Shown here piece after piece: positions 18,744-28,159 of a DNA stretch of 64,000 nt; positions within the stretch are counted from its first letter, which is position 1, and each line of letters opens with the position of its first letter. The notes under the pieces are model-generated. The model saw nothing but the letters and a program-made list of their open reading frames with translations, made no database searches and had not been told where the DNA came from. This stretch comes from Lachnoclostridium sp. An181. Lineage in GTDB: Bacteria > Bacillota > Clostridia > Lachnospirales > Lachnospiraceae. The stretch lies in contig NZ_NFKJ01000006.1 in the NCBI RefSeq assembly GCF_002160325.1, forward strand, positions 62,001 to 126,000. Direction: 5' to 3'. A program made the translations under genes and the position numbers.

Positions 18744-19664
18744 TTACATATTCATCTGTTTTGCAACTTCTTCAGCAAAGTTCTCTTCTTTCTTCTCAAT
18801 ACCTTCGCCTGTCTCAAAACGAACAAATTTCTTAACAGAAAGATTTGCATTGTTCTCTTTTCCGACTTTTTCTACGTACTGAGCTACTGTAAGATCGCTG
18901 TCCTGTACGTAAGCCTGGTCTAAGAGGCAAACTTCTTTCAATTCTTTGTTCAGACGTCCAATGATCATCTTCTCGATGATGTTGTCTGGTTTGTTTGGAT
19001 TTTCCTGTTTTGCCTGAGCAAGAAGGATTTCTTTTTCATGATCCAGATACTCCTGAGACACTTCATCACGGGATACATACTTCGGATACATAGCTGCTAC
19101 CTGCATTGCTACGTTTCTAAGGCATGTTTTGATTTCATCGTTTACAACATCTGTATCAGCCTGTACAAGAACACCGATTCTTCCACCGCCGTGGATGTAG
19201 GATACGACACATCCCTCTGTCTCGATCTTTTCAAATCTTCTGATGCTCAGTTTTTCTCCGATCACTGCGACTTTCTCTGTCAGAGCGTCCGCAACTGTTT
19301 TGCTTGTATCTTCATTCCAAGCCTCTGCCATAAATACATCCATATCTGCCGCATTTGATGCGAGCGCCTGATTTGCAACACCTTCCACGAATTTCTGGAA
19401 CTCTTCATTCTTTGCAACAAAGTCTGTCTCAGAGTTTACTTCTACGATAGCAGCTGTTTTGTCATCTTTTACCACTGCTTTTACAAGACCTTCTGCAGCA
19501 ATTCTGTTCGCTTTTTTCTCAGCTTTTGCCTGACCATTTTTTCTCAAGAATTCTACTGCTGCTTCCATATCTCCGTTTGTCTCGTTCAGCGCCTTTTTGC
19601 AGTCCATCATTCCAGCGCCTGTCATTTCTCTCAATTCTTTTACCATGCTTGCTGTAATTGCCAT
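18744..19664 (-). CDS. tsf: Translation elongation factor Ts
   Basis: Nucleotide exchange factor for EF-Tu. The protein has 306 residues from the ATG at 19664, preceded by GGAGG. The UBA-like N-terminus is VKELREMTGAGMMDCKKAL, the core signature EVNSETDFVAKNEEFQKFV lies near 75-95, and the dimerisation domain follows. Upstream, a TTGTAA (19719-19724) and TATAAT (19695-19700) pair 18 bases apart suggests its own promoter between the rpsB terminator and tsf. Transcription may therefore be partly independent of rpsB. Confidence 0.97.
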   Translation of the reverse strand: MAITASMVKELREMTGAGMMDCKKALNETNGDMEAAVEFLRKNGQAKAEKKANRIAAEGLVKAVVKDDKTAAIVEVNSETDFVAKNEEFQKFVEGVANQALASNAADMDVFMAEAWNEDTSKTVADALTEKVAVIGEKLSIRRFEKIETEGCVVSYIHGGGRIGVLVQADTDVVNDEIKTCLRNVAMQVAAMYPKYVSRDEVSQEYLDHEKEILLAQAKQENPNKPDNIIEKMIIGRLNKELKEVCLLDQAYVQDSDLTVAQYVEKVGKENNANLSVKKFVRFETGEGIEKKEENFAEEVAKQMNM

Positions 19665-19725
19665 GATTTTCTCCTCCATCGATTGATTTTCTCTATTATA
19701 CTCTGCCTTTTGTCACGTTTACAAA

Positions 19726-19760
19726 AATGCTCCAACCTGCATGTTTCAGGCTGAAGCATT
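19726..19760 (-). terminator. Terminator or attenuator between rpsB and tsf
   Basis: Stem AATGCTCCAACCTG / CAGGCTGAAGCATT (two mismatches), followed on the minus strand by TTTTTGT. It would stop or reduce read-through from rpsB into tsf. Confidence 0.85.
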
Positions 19761-19770
19761 CTCATCCCAA

Positions 19771-20532
19771 TTATTCTTCTTCAGCAGCCTCTTCTGTTTC
19801 TACTTCAGTTTCTTCAGTTGCTTCTTCGTATACTTCTTCTACTCCTGTAGCTCCCTGGTTTGCCTCGATGACAGCATCTGCCATTTTAGCTACGATCAAT
19901 TTTACGGCTCTGATAGCATCGTCGTTTCCTGGGATCACGTAATCTAATTCTTCCGGATCGCAGTTTGTATCAGCAATTCCGATCAACGGAATTCCAAGTG
20001 TATGTGCTTCCTGTACGCAGATTCTTTCTTTTTTCGGGTCAACAACAAAGATTGCGTCCGGAATCTTTTTCATCTCTTTGATTCCGCCAAGGTTTTTCTC
20101 AAGTTTCTCCCACTCTTTTTTCAGTGCGATAACTTCTTTCTTTGGCAATACATCAAATGTTCCGTCTTCAGACATTGCCTCGATCTCTTTCAGACGGTTT
20201 ACTCTGCTCTGGATTGTCTTGAAGTTTGTGAGCATACCTCCAAGCCATCTCTCATTTACATAGAACATTCCGCAGCGCTCTGCCTCAGTTTTGATTGCAT
20301 CCTGAGCCTGTTTCTTTGTACCAACGAAAAGGATTGTACCTCCGTCTGCTGCAATGTCAGAGATTGCTTTGTACGCCTCATCTACTTTTCCTACAGATTT
20401 CTGAAGGTCGATGATATAGATACCATTTCTCTCTGTGTAGATATAAGGAGCCATCTTAGGGTTCCATCTTCTTGTCTGATGTCCGAAATGAACACCTGCT
20501 TCCAAAAGCTGTTTCATTGAAATAACGCTCAT
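19771..20532 (-). CDS. rpsB: 30S ribosomal protein S2
   Basis: The protein has 253 residues from the ATG at 20532, which has GGAGG at the right distance. It begins [26 protein letters not shown], the S2 N-terminal signature, and contains the second signature [12 protein letters not shown] near 155-165. The C-terminus is an acidic Glu/Thr-rich tail of about 25 residues, common in clostridial S2. It is the first gene of the rpsB-tsf pair. Confidence 0.98.
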   Translation of the reverse strand: MSVISMKQLLEAGVHFGHQTRRWNPKMAPYIYTERNGIYIIDLQKSVGKVDEAYKAISDIAADGGTILFVGTKKQAQDAIKTEAERCGMFYVNERWLGGMLTNFKTIQSRVNRLKEIEAMSEDGTFDVLPKKEVIALKKEWEKLEKNLGGIKEMKKIPDAIFVVDPKKERICVQEAHTLGIPLIGIADTNCDPEELDYVIPGNDDAIRAVKLIVAKMADAVIEANQGATGVEEVYEEATEETEVETEEAAEEE

Positions 20533-20651
20533 TTTTTGTTCCTCCATTTGGTTTTTCTTCCATATGTTTCTTCTCACTCTGCGGAACTGGTTTCTAAAAA
20601 GACTTCAGCACCACCGCAGTATCCACATATGTGTTTTTTCGCAACGGTTGT

Positions 20652-20680
20652 AGTATACCATAAGTTTTTCCTGCATGCAA
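20652..20680 (-). promoter_or_regulatory. Promoter of rpsB
   Basis: TTGCAT (20675-20680) and TATACT (20652-20657) are 17 bases apart on the minus strand, leaving a 5' leader of about 110 bases before rpsB. A leader of this size could hold the usual S2 autoregulatory RNA, but no specific fold was confirmed. A hairpin ACAATAGAAA / TTTCTATTGT (20686-20719) lies just upstream of the promoter. Confidence 0.75.
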
Positions 20681-20735
20681 GCCCAACAATAGAAAATACG
20701 CTTTGCAACTTTCTATTGTCACAACACACACAAAA

Positions 20736-20761
20736 GGGATGTCATATTTTCATGACATCCC
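20736..20761 (-). terminator. Terminator of the NlpC/P60 gene
   Basis: Perfect 10-bp stem GGGATGTCAT / ATGACATCCC with a 6-base loop, followed on the minus strand by TTTTGTGTG. Confidence 0.88.
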
Positions 20762-20781
20762 TGCATATACATTTATTAATC

Positions 20782-21888
20782 TTACCACCATCTGGTAAAC
20801 CAATAGTTACCCCAGACATTTGAAATCTTAACGACTTCGCCTTCTGTTGGCGCGTGAATAACCTGCCCATTTCCAATGTAGATTCCTACATGACCTGGCT
20901 GACAGAATACATCGCCCGGCTGAGGATTGGAAACCCTTGGTCCTGCTCCAAGACTTCCTGAAAATCTCGGAACACTGATACCAGCCTGAGCATACGCATA
21001 TGCGACAAGTCCTGAACAATCAAGTCCCACACCCGGAGTATTTCCGCCCCAAACATACGGGGTTCCAAGACAGCTATAAGCTGCACTGACAATCGCAGCA
21101 GCTACGCTTGTATTTCCACTGCCGCCTGTTGAGCCGCTGTTTCCGCCGCTTGGTTTATTTGCCGGTGGAGCGACTGTAGTGTCATCATTATCGTTGTTAT
21201 CGTTTCTGTTTGTGGAAGAAGTTTCCTTTGCAGTCTGTTCTGCCGCAGCTTTTTCCTCAGCTGCCCTTCTCTCCGCCTCGGCCTGTGCAACAGCTGCCTG
21301 CAGCTGTGCATCCAGATTGCTCACCTGATCTTTTTTTTCTGTCAAAGTCTTATCAAGGGATGCTTTCTGACTGTCATACTCAGCCTGCTGTTTTTCCAGG
21401 TTATTCATCTGCTCTTCTTTTGTCTTTTTTAATTCTTCAATTTGCTCTTTTGTTTCTATGTATTCTTCAAGCTGCTGACGGTCATATTTATGTACGTTCT
21501 GAACATATTCAGCCTGACTTAATGCATCTGCAAAAGATTCTGATTCAAAAATCTTTTCCAAATCTGCCCCAGAGCCGTTCTCATACATGTATTTAATACG
21601 AAGTTTCATATCTTCATACTGCTGATCTGCTTTCTTCTCTGCCGCAGCCAGATCATCTGTAGCTTTTGTAATCTCTTCACCTGTCTTGACCAAATCTTCT
21701 TCCAGACTGTTAATCTTGGAGATCGTCTCATTCAACTGTTTCTGCAAGGAGTCCACCTGACTCTGTGCAGCATCCTTCTGTTGCTGAATACTGTCTACAT
21801 CCGGAGCTGCCAATACCGGCGTAATGACCATAGAGCCGGCAAGAAGAGAAATTACCAGCATCCGTGTAAGCTTGTTCAGTCTATTCAT
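20782..21888 (-). CDS. Secreted coiled-coil NlpC/P60 peptidoglycan hydrolase
   Basis: 368 residues. A signal peptide (1-28, ending VLAA) is followed by a long coiled coil (about 30-205) of the PcsB/CwlO type with MKLRIKYMYENGSGADLEKIFES. A low-complexity Asn/Asp/Thr and Gly/Ser linker (about 215-255) leads to the NlpC/P60 domain (about 258-368). Catalytic Cys is in GLDCSGLVAYAY and His in PGHVGIYIGNGQVIHAP. It probably cleaves the gamma-D-Glu to diamino acid bond during growth or division, with the coiled coil keeping it controlled, perhaps by FtsEX. It is monocistronic with its own terminator. Confidence 0.93.
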   Translation of the reverse strand: MNRLNKLTRMLVISLLAGSMVITPVLAAPDVDSIQQQKDAAQSQVDSLQKQLNETISKINSLEEDLVKTGEEITKATDDLAAAEKKADQQYEDMKLRIKYMYENGSGADLEKIFESESFADALSQAEYVQNVHKYDRQQLEEYIETKEQIEELKKTKEEQMNNLEKQQAEYDSQKASLDKTLTEKKDQVSNLDAQLQAAVAQAEAERRAAEEKAAAEQTAKETSSTNRNDNNDNDDTTVAPPANKPSGGNSGSTGGSGNTSVAAAIVSAAYSCLGTPYVWGGNTPGVGLDCSGLVAYAYAQAGISVPRFSGSLGAGPRVSNPQPGDVFCQPGHVGIYIGNGQVIHAPTEGEVVKISNVWGNYWFTRWW

Positions 21889-22073
21889 TTTTTTCTTTCA
21901 CCTGTCCTTAATAAAATTATCTGTTTCCAAACTATTCTTGGAACGTCCATCCCAAGGATACATGATTCTTCTTAAATTTGCAATAAGAATCTTTAAATAT
22001 TTATTTTTATCAATGCTCTTATTATAATTGGTTTCTTATTTATTTGCAATATTTTTTAATATTTTTGTAACAT

Positions 22074-22940
22074 TTATTTTGTTTCTTCTAAGGAAGGCTC
22101 CGTAATCTTCTGGATAAATAAAACGGTTGCAGTACATAAAGTTGCACAGATTACCGTGAAGATGCCAGCATACATAACATCTGTAAACATCGCATCAAAA
22201 ACTCCAAATTCAGAGAAGATGACAGAAACAAGATTTGCCACAATATGCGCTGCTATCGGTGCTTTGACAGAACCATACTTTTCATAGACAAAAATCATCA
22301 TGGCACTCATGATACCCGCATAAATCATTTGGACCAAATTTCCGTGATATACCGCAAAGATCAGACACGTAATAACAGCCGCCTTTTTGATACTCGCAAC
22401 TTCTTTCAGGCGATTGTAAAACACTCCCCGGAAGACAAGTTCTTCTGATATAGGTACCAGAAAACCATTCCCTATAATCCGGATCCAAAACGCCGAGGAA
22501 TACAGCGCCCTGGCTGTCTGCTGATACTGTTCATCCACAGCGGTCACATTGGCAATGAGCATCAGATTATTTAAAGCAATGCACGCAGCCGCAGCCAGAA
22601 CAATGATTGCACCATACTTCCAAATTTTTTCTTTTTTCGGCTGCGGGATCCCTGCTGCTTTCCGCTTTTTTATATCTCTCAAAAATAAAATAATCATGAC
22701 CGGAATCGTAACCAGCGCAGCCGCAGCCATGATCTCATTTGTATGCGGGAGCAGTTTTTCCATGACCTGCTCTGTAATGGCCATCGCGTCCATGCCTTGT
22801 TCCTGAGCCTTCTGAATCTCCGGCCACATCTGCCCCATATACCACATAGAAAAAGCGGACGTAACAAACCCTGATATCAAATATGCTATCAAAAGCGGGC
22901 CAAACATCCGCAGTATCATTCTCAAACCATTCTTTTGCAT
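22074..22940 (-). CDS. CPBP-family intramembrane glutamic protease
   Basis: 288 residues with about eight membrane helices. The CPBP/Rce1-type motifs are present: EELVFRGVFYNRL near 168-180 (catalytic Glu-Glu and Arg), HGNLVQMIYAG near 203-213, and a final conserved His in APIAAHIVANLVS near 232-244. Family members process prenylated proteins or bacteriocin-type peptides or give bacteriocin self-immunity. No peptide gene is seen nearby, so the substrate is unknown. The start follows AAAGGATTTGAGAA. It is divergent from the ProX-type gene. Confidence 0.9.
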   Translation of the reverse strand: MQKNGLRMILRMFGPLLIAYLISGFVTSAFSMWYMGQMWPEIQKAQEQGMDAMAITEQVMEKLLPHTNEIMAAAALVTIPVMIILFLRDIKKRKAAGIPQPKKEKIWKYGAIIVLAAAACIALNNLMLIANVTAVDEQYQQTARALYSSAFWIRIIGNGFLVPISEELVFRGVFYNRLKEVASIKKAAVITCLIFAVYHGNLVQMIYAGIMSAMMIFVYEKYGSVKAPIAAHIVANLVSVIFSEFGVFDAMFTDVMYAGIFTVICATLCTATVLFIQKITEPSLEETK

Positions 22941-23042
22941 TTCTCAAATCCTTTCCATAAAAAACATTCAATTTCTGTCACTTTTTCTATTGTACTTCTC
23001 CCACCTTCAAGATTCAACTTAAAAAACTATAAACTTTATCGC

Positions 23043-23071
23043 TTTACAGGGAAACAGATTTACACTATAAT
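23043..23071 (+). promoter_or_regulatory. Promoter of the ProX-type gene
   Basis: TTTACA (23043-23048) and TATAAT (23066-23071), 17 bases apart, about 34 bases before the start codon. Confidence 0.75.
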
Positions 23072-23104
23072 CTTGTTATATAAACAAGAAGAGGAGTGAT
23101 CACA

Positions 23105-23593
23105 GTGGCTACAAAGCAAGATGTGTACGATACTTTAGACAAATACGGAATCAAATATGAGGTCGTTGAGCATGAACCGGTTTACACCATGGAAGACATG
23201 GACCGTCTTGGTCTACCGGCTAAAGGAACATTATGTAAAAATCTTTTTTTGCGTGATTCCAAAGGGAAACGGCATTTTCTCGTAACTTTGGATGAGAAGA
23301 AAAGCGTTGATTTGAAAAAGCTTGGCAAAACCCTTGGAGCAGGCAATTTAAGCTTTGCATCTGAAGAAAGACTGGACAAATACCTCGGCTTAAAACAGGG
23401 GGCAGTGACTCCGTTCGGTCTGATGAACGACAAAGATCATGCCGTAGAGTTTTTCATTGACAGCAGTCTTACAAAAGAAAAAAGTCTTGGTATCCATCCT
23501 CTGGAAAACACAGCCACTGTCTTTTTATCCTATAAAGACCTGGATAAATTCTTATGGAATTTGGATGTGGATATCAACAAAATCCGCTTGTAA
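23105..23593 (+). CDS. YbaK/ProX-type aminoacyl-tRNA deacylase
   Basis: 162 residues. Start taken as the GTG at 23105 because GAGGAG lies eight bases upstream; another GTG three codons earlier would overlap that site. The YbaK fold includes CKNLFLRDSKGKRHFLVTL near 45-63 (catalytic Lys region), LGAGNLSFASEERLDKYLG near 80-98, and GAVTPFGLMND near 100-110, as in ProX/PrdX proteins that hydrolyse Ala-tRNAPro. It likely acts in trans on mischarged tRNA. It converges with the AlaX-type gene, another trans-editing enzyme, so two editing factors lie side by side next to argS. Confidence 0.88.
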   Translation: MATKQDVYDTLDKYGIKYEVVEHEPVYTMEDMDRLGLPAKGTLCKNLFLRDSKGKRHFLVTLDEKKSVDLKKLGKTLGAGNLSFASEERLDKYLGLKQGAVTPFGLMNDKDHAVEFFIDSSLTKEKSLGIHPLENTATVFLSYKDLDKFLWNLDVDINKIRL

Positions 23594-23619
23594 ACTTCAA
23601 AAATTTCATGCATAAACTT

Positions 23620-23655
23620 AAGAAGGATGCTGCATTTACTGCGCGCATCCTTCTT
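23620..23655. terminator. Bidirectional terminator between ProX-type gene and alaX
   Basis: Perfect 11-bp stem AAGAAGGATGC / GCATCCTTCTT followed by TTTGTT on the plus strand. It sits between two converging genes. Confidence 0.85.
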
Positions 23656-23661
23656 TTGTTA

Positions 23662-24807
23662 TTATAACTTATCCCACATTTTTTCAATCTGTTCTTTTGT
23701 CCCTTTTAGAGAGCCTTGCACCATGTCCGGCTTTCCGCCCCCTCTTCCTTGAAACATTTCATTCAAATTATTGGCAATCTGCCGTACATCTTTCTCTTTG
23801 CTCCCAATGACGTATTTGTATTCACCGTCTTTTCCGGAAAACACGGCACACATCTTTCCCTTTTTTTCAAGTGCCAGATTCATAAGATTACGCATACCAA
23901 CTGCATCTGTGTCTTCAAAGAAAATCACTTTGTCACAGCCATCCTCCAATTTTTCTACCTTAGATTGAAAAATTTTCTGATTCAGCCCCAAAATTTTTCC
24001 TTTGAGTTCAAAGATCTCTTCTTTTAAACGTTCTACAAAATCTGTAAGCTCCTCCTCTTTTGCGGAAAGCAGAGCGGAGAGCGCCTTCACGGTCGTCTCT
24101 TTTTTATTGTAATCTTCAAGAGCTCTAAAACCACATTTCATGGCTATCCTCACTCCGCCTTTATACTTTTGCATCTGGACAAGCTTGATGATGCCGATTT
24201 CCCCTGTCCTTCTCACGTGTGGCGCACAGCAGGCACACACATCGTATCCTGGTATGGTAACGATCCTTGTCTGCCCTTCAATCTCGATCTTACTTCTATA
24301 TTTTAATGTCTCCAACTCTTTGTCATCCGGATAGGACACGAGAACATCCACATTGGCTGCCACCGCCTCGTTGGCCGCGTACTCCACTTCCCTTAATTCC
24401 TCTGTTGTGAGCACACCGTTGAAATCCAAGGTCACATTCTCCTCTCCCAAATGAAATCCTACATTATTATATCCAAACCTGGAATGCACGATACCGGATA
24501 CAATGTGCTCTCCTGTATGCTGCTGCATTTTGGAAAATCTCTTTTCCCAGTCAATGCTCCCTTCCACTTCCTGGCCCATCTTAAGGGGAGCATCCGTAAA
24601 ATGAAAAATAATCCCATCCTTTTCCTGTACATCCAGCACGCGGACAGAAGAAATCATCCCTGTATCCGCGCCTTGACCTCCGCCTTCCGGGAAAAAAGCA
24701 GTCCTGTCAAGCACGATTTGATATCCCTCTTTTAATGGCATGCAGGACTCCACTTTTGCCGTGAATGTGCTCATATGACTGTCCTGATAAAATAATTTTT
24801 CCGTCAT
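23662..24807 (-). CDS. AlaX-type alanyl-tRNA editing protein with DHHA1 domain
   Basis: Hydrolyses Ser- or Gly-mischarged tRNAAla. The protein has 381 residues from the ATG at 24807, four bases after the argS stop codon. It has the AlaRS editing-domain zinc ligands HTGEH (near 85-90) and C-x3-H in CCAPHVRRTGEIG (near 185-197), preceded by FFPEGGGQGADTG. A coiled region leads into a C-terminal DHHA1 domain with GRGGGKPDMVQGSLKG (near 355-370), so this is the long AlaX-L type. No aminoacylation domain is present. It is cotranscribed behind argS. Confidence 0.92.
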   Translation of the reverse strand: MTEKLFYQDSHMSTFTAKVESCMPLKEGYQIVLDRTAFFPEGGGQGADTGMISSVRVLDVQEKDGIIFHFTDAPLKMGQEVEGSIDWEKRFSKMQQHTGEHIVSGIVHSRFGYNNVGFHLGEENVTLDFNGVLTTEELREVEYAANEAVAANVDVLVSYPDDKELETLKYRSKIEIEGQTRIVTIPGYDVCACCAPHVRRTGEIGIIKLVQMQKYKGGVRIAMKCGFRALEDYNKKETTVKALSALLSAKEEELTDFVERLKEEIFELKGKILGLNQKIFQSKVEKLEDGCDKVIFFEDTDAVGMRNLMNLALEKKGKMCAVFSGKDGEYKYVIGSKEKDVRQIANNLNEMFQGRGGGKPDMVQGSLKGTKEQIEKMWDKL

Positions 24808-24811
24808 GGCC

Positions 24812-26575
24812 TTACATCCTTTCCGGAGCCTCAAATCCCAGCAGTTCAATGCTTGTCTCCAGAATTCTCTTTGTCACAAGCAGAAGGGCAATATATCCCT
24901 TTCTTGTCTCCTCATTCTCCTCGCCGATGATCTTCACCCCATGATAAAAACGGTTGAATGTATTTGCCAGATCATAAATGTAAGCGCAGATTTTGTGAGG
25001 AGCCAGTTCTTCGTGAGCATTTTCGATCACGCTGTTGAATTTTGCATTTTCCAGCATCAGGGCTTTTTCACAGTCTGTCACAGCCTCTTTCACTTTCAGT
25101 CCTTCTAAAGAGCCGCCCATCTCCTCATATTTTGCCAAAATAGATTTGATGCGCACAATCGTATACAAAATATACGGCCCTGTGTTCCCTTCAAAAGATG
25201 TAAATCTGTCCACGTCAAAAATATAATCTTTGGACGCCTGATTTGATAAATCTCCGTATTTTAAAGCTGACAGTCCTACGATTTCTGCTGTCCTTCTTCC
25301 TTCCTCCTCAGAAACTGTGCGGTTTTCTGCAATTTTTTTGTACATCTCCTCATCTATCTCACGGATCAGATTCTCCAACCGCATCACGCCGCCGTCTCTT
25401 GTCTTAAATGGTTTGCCATCCTTTCCATTCATGGTTCCAAATCCTAAAAAGGTAAGTTTGGTATCCTCGCCAACAATACCTGTCTTTTTCGCACAACGGA
25501 ACACCTGGATAAAATGAAGCTCCTGACGCTTATCCACAATATAGATAATCTCATCCGGTTTATACTGCTCTTCTCTCTCCACCAAAGTGGCAAGATCGGT
25601 CGTGTCATAAAGGGCAGCCCCGTCTGATTTCAAGATCATACACGGAGGGATTTCCTTTGTGTCTGTCTCTTCCTTGACATCCACAACAAGCGCGCCGTCA
25701 TCCAGGTGTGCATATCCGTCTTTTTTCATCTTTTCTACCATATCCGGGATATATTTCTGCGCATCGGACTCCCCTTTCCACAGATCAAAAGTTACGTCCA
25801 GTTTTCCATAATTCTTCTTTAAATCTTCCACGGAAATGCGCATGATGTGATCCCAGATAGCACGGTAACCTCTGTGCCCGTTCTGCAACAGGAAGGTTGC
25901 ATGCAAAGCCTCTTCTTTATAATCCGCATGTTCTTTTGCATACGCGCTGGCTGTAGGGTAGATTTCCTCCAGTTCACTGATCGTAAACGGCGCCTCCTCT
26001 GGATACTTACCTGTAAAAGTTTCATCAAAATATGGAAGTTCTGGTTTGCGTTTTTTCAACTCCGTGATGATAAGACCCATCTGATAGCCCCAGTCCCCAA
26101 GATGAACGTCGCTGATCACCTCATGACCGAGAAATCTTGCAGTTCTTTTGATGCTCTCCCCAATCACTGCGGAGCGAAGATGTCCTACATGAAGCGGCTT
26201 TGCCACATTTGGTCCGCCGTAATCCATTAAAATCTTTCTTCTTTCTTTTGCAGCTGCGCCCAATCTCTCATCAGCCTGCATCTGATTCAGATAATCAGCC
26301 ACAAAAGACTTTTTCAATGTAATATTGATAAATCCCGGTTTTACCATCTGTGCAGACTCAATACAGACACTCTCTCCCAGTCTGTCCACTACATCCTGAG
26401 CGATCATAAAAGGCGCTTTTTTATATGCTTTTGCACCTGCCATAGCGCCATTGCACTGATATTCACACAAATCCGGTCTGTTTGACAATGTTACTTTTGC
26501 GTATTCTCCGCTGTATCCAGCCTTTTCAAACGCATTCTCCAATTCTTCTGTCAGGAGTTCTGCCAATTGTTTCAT
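24812..26575 (-). CDS. argS: Arginyl-tRNA synthetase
   Basis: Class I synthetase charging tRNAArg. 587 residues: the N-terminal Add-1-like domain, the HIGH-type motif in NVAKPLHVGHLRSAVIG near 125-140, DWGYQMGLI, a catalytic core, and the C-terminal DALR anticodon domain with GPYILYTIVRI and YIYDLANTFNRFYH near 545-560. The KMSK loop appears as GKPFKTRDGG, the altered form common in ArgRS. Start ATG after TTAGGAGG. No T-box leader fits in the short gap before nfo. A tRNA-Arg gene lies at 30.9 kb in this window. Confidence 0.97.
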   Translation of the reverse strand: MKQLAELLTEELENAFEKAGYSGEYAKVTLSNRPDLCEYQCNGAMAGAKAYKKAPFMIAQDVVDRLGESVCIESAQMVKPGFINITLKKSFVADYLNQMQADERLGAAAKERRKILMDYGGPNVAKPLHVGHLRSAVIGESIKRTARFLGHEVISDVHLGDWGYQMGLIITELKKRKPELPYFDETFTGKYPEEAPFTISELEEIYPTASAYAKEHADYKEEALHATFLLQNGHRGYRAIWDHIMRISVEDLKKNYGKLDVTFDLWKGESDAQKYIPDMVEKMKKDGYAHLDDGALVVDVKEETDTKEIPPCMILKSDGAALYDTTDLATLVEREEQYKPDEIIYIVDKRQELHFIQVFRCAKKTGIVGEDTKLTFLGFGTMNGKDGKPFKTRDGGVMRLENLIREIDEEMYKKIAENRTVSEEEGRRTAEIVGLSALKYGDLSNQASKDYIFDVDRFTSFEGNTGPYILYTIVRIKSILAKYEEMGGSLEGLKVKEAVTDCEKALMLENAKFNSVIENAHEELAPHKICAYIYDLANTFNRFYHGVKIIGEENEETRKGYIALLLVTKRILETSIELLGFEAPERM

Positions 26576-26756
26576 ATATTTTTCATCCTCCTAATCTTTG
26601 GTTTCAATCACTGTTTATCTTTTCTATTCTAGCATAGCCTTGTTCATGCAACAACTCCTTAATTTTAGAAATTCGCCCACTTTTTCTGTTGCAAAATCGA
26701 TCTCCTGCATCTATAATCAAATAACAGTAATCATTATTAAAATTAGGAGGTTTTTT

Positions 26757-27665
26757 ATGATACTTGGTTCTCATGTGGGAATGAGCGGAAAGGAAATGCT
26801 TCTTGGCTCTGCCAAGGAGGCGGTCTCCTACGGCGCAGACACCTTTATGTTCTACACCGGAGCTCCGCAGAACACAAAAAGAAAAGAAATAAATGCTCTT
26901 CGCATTGACGAGGCATGGGAATATATGCGCCTGCACGGCATCAACGACATCATTGTCCACGCCCCGTATATCATCAACCTTGCCAACACGGTGAAACCAG
27001 AGACTTATGAACTGGCAGTGGAATTTCTTACCCTGGAACTTACACGCGCCCAAGCTTGCAAAAGCCGGACTTTGATCCTGCACCCAGGCTCCCATGTAGG
27101 AGCTGGGGAGGATGCCGGGATCGCACAGATCGTAAAAGGTCTCAACAAAGTCCTCACACGCGATATCCAGTGCAACATTGCGCTGGAAACCATGGCCGGG
27201 AAGGGTTCTGAAATCGGAAAAACTTTTGAGCAGCTGGCGCGAATTTACGACGGAGTCATCTTCAATGATAAGCTGCGCGTTTGTTTTGACACCTGCCATA
27301 CAAGCGACAGCGGTTACGACATCATCCATCATTTTGACGATGTCATGGATGAATTTGATCAAATCCTCGGCAAAAACCAGATTGCAGTCTTTCACATCAA
27401 TGACAGCAAAAACGTGCCGGGAGCTGCAAAGGATCGGCATGCAAATATCGGATTCGGAAACATCGGTTTTGACGCCATTTCCTATATCGTTCATCACCCG
27501 GATTTCCAGCACGTTCCGAAAATTTTGGAAACTCCTTATATTCCTTCAGAAAAATTTCCAAAGAAATCTTACGCTCCGTACCGGCATGAAATAGAAATGC
27601 TACGGAAAAACCAGTTTGATCCGGATTTAGCCTCGCATATACGAAATGAACAGGAGAAATTCTAA
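26757..27665 (+). CDS. nfo: Endonuclease IV (AP endonuclease)
   Basis: Zinc-dependent AP endonuclease of base-excision repair. The protein has 302 residues from the ATG at 26757, directly preceded by AGGAGG at 26745-26750. It starts [16 protein letters not shown] and has metal-ligand segments [12 protein letters not shown] near 70-80, [13 protein letters not shown] near 107-119, [13 protein letters not shown] near 143-155, [14 protein letters not shown] near 176-190, HINDSKN near 215-222, RHANIGFG near 230, and ILETPYIP near 260. A longer upstream frame has no ribosome binding site. It is divergent from argS. Confidence 0.97.
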   Translation: MILGSHVGMSGKEMLLGSAKEAVSYGADTFMFYTGAPQNTKRKEINALRIDEAWEYMRLHGINDIIVHAPYIINLANTVKPETYELAVEFLTLELTRAQACKSRTLILHPGSHVGAGEDAGIAQIVKGLNKVLTRDIQCNIALETMAGKGSEIGKTFEQLARIYDGVIFNDKLRVCFDTCHTSDSGYDIIHHFDDVMDEFDQILGKNQIAVFHINDSKNVPGAAKDRHANIGFGNIGFDAISYIVHHPDFQHVPKILETPYIPSEKFPKKSYAPYRHEIEMLRKNQFDPDLASHIRNEQEKF

Positions 27666-27703
27666 AAGATTTCTAAAAAAATGAACTGCGCCTCCTCTTC
27701 CTC

Positions 27704-27752
27704 TTGACTTTTGCTTTTTTTCACTCCATAATTGTATTAAGTAAGTAATACA
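27704..27752 (+). promoter_or_regulatory. Promoter with GntR/YtrA-type operator
   Basis: TTGACT (27704-27709) and CATAAT (27727-27732) are 17 bases apart. The inverted repeat TGTATTA-AGTAAG-TAATACA (27733-27752) begins right after the -10 box and covers the likely transcription start. This is the expected place for autorepression by the GntR protein encoded 38 bases downstream. Confidence 0.82.
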
Positions 27753-27790
27753 GTTGTGGATTATAATTATTAGAAACGAGGTGAGATTTC

Positions 27791-28159
27791 ATGGCATGGG
27801 CTTTAAACAATGACCGCCCTATCTATCTTCAGCTCATGGAGCGCATCCAGACAGACATTGTCTCCGGGAAATATAAACCAGGGGAAAAGCTCCCCTCTGT
27901 CAGGGAACTGGCTCTTGACGCTGCAGTGAATCCCAATACCATGCAAAAAGCGTTGTCAGAGTTGGAAAGGATAGGTCTTGTCTACTCACAGCGTACAAGC
28001 GGACGTTTTATCACGGAGGATGATACAATGTTAAAGGAATTAAAAACATCTCTTGCACATGAACATATTATTGAATTTTTGAAAAAAATGAAACAACTTG
28101 GCTTTCAGGAATCAGAAATGCTGGAATTGATCGAACACACCTTAAAGGAGGGGAAATGA
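27791..28159 (+). CDS. GntR-family (YtrA subfamily) transcriptional regulator
   Basis: 122 residues, typical of the short YtrA class without an effector domain. The winged helix-turn-helix covers about 10-75 with YLQLMERIQTDIVSGKYKPGEKLPSVRELA and AVNPNTMQKALSELERIGLVYS. A short C-terminal helical tail follows. Its stop codon overlaps the ATPase start by four bases (ATGA), so regulator and ABC genes are one operon. It most likely represses that operon through the palindrome at 27733-27752. The inducer is unknown; cell-envelope stress or antibiotics are common for this class. Confidence 0.92.
   Translation: MAWALNNDRPIYLQLMERIQTDIVSGKYKPGEKLPSVRELALDAAVNPNTMQKALSELERIGLVYSQRTSGRFITEDDTMLKELKTSLAHEHIIEFLKKMKQLGFQESEMLELIEHTLKEGK

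Noticed and set aside
26576-26756. Possible T-box leader for argS
   Set aside because: The gap shared with nfo is only about 180 bases, and no specifier loop or T-box sequence was seen.
26604-27512. 302-residue minus-strand frame
   Set aside because: Antisense of nfo, whose motifs and ribosome binding site are clear.
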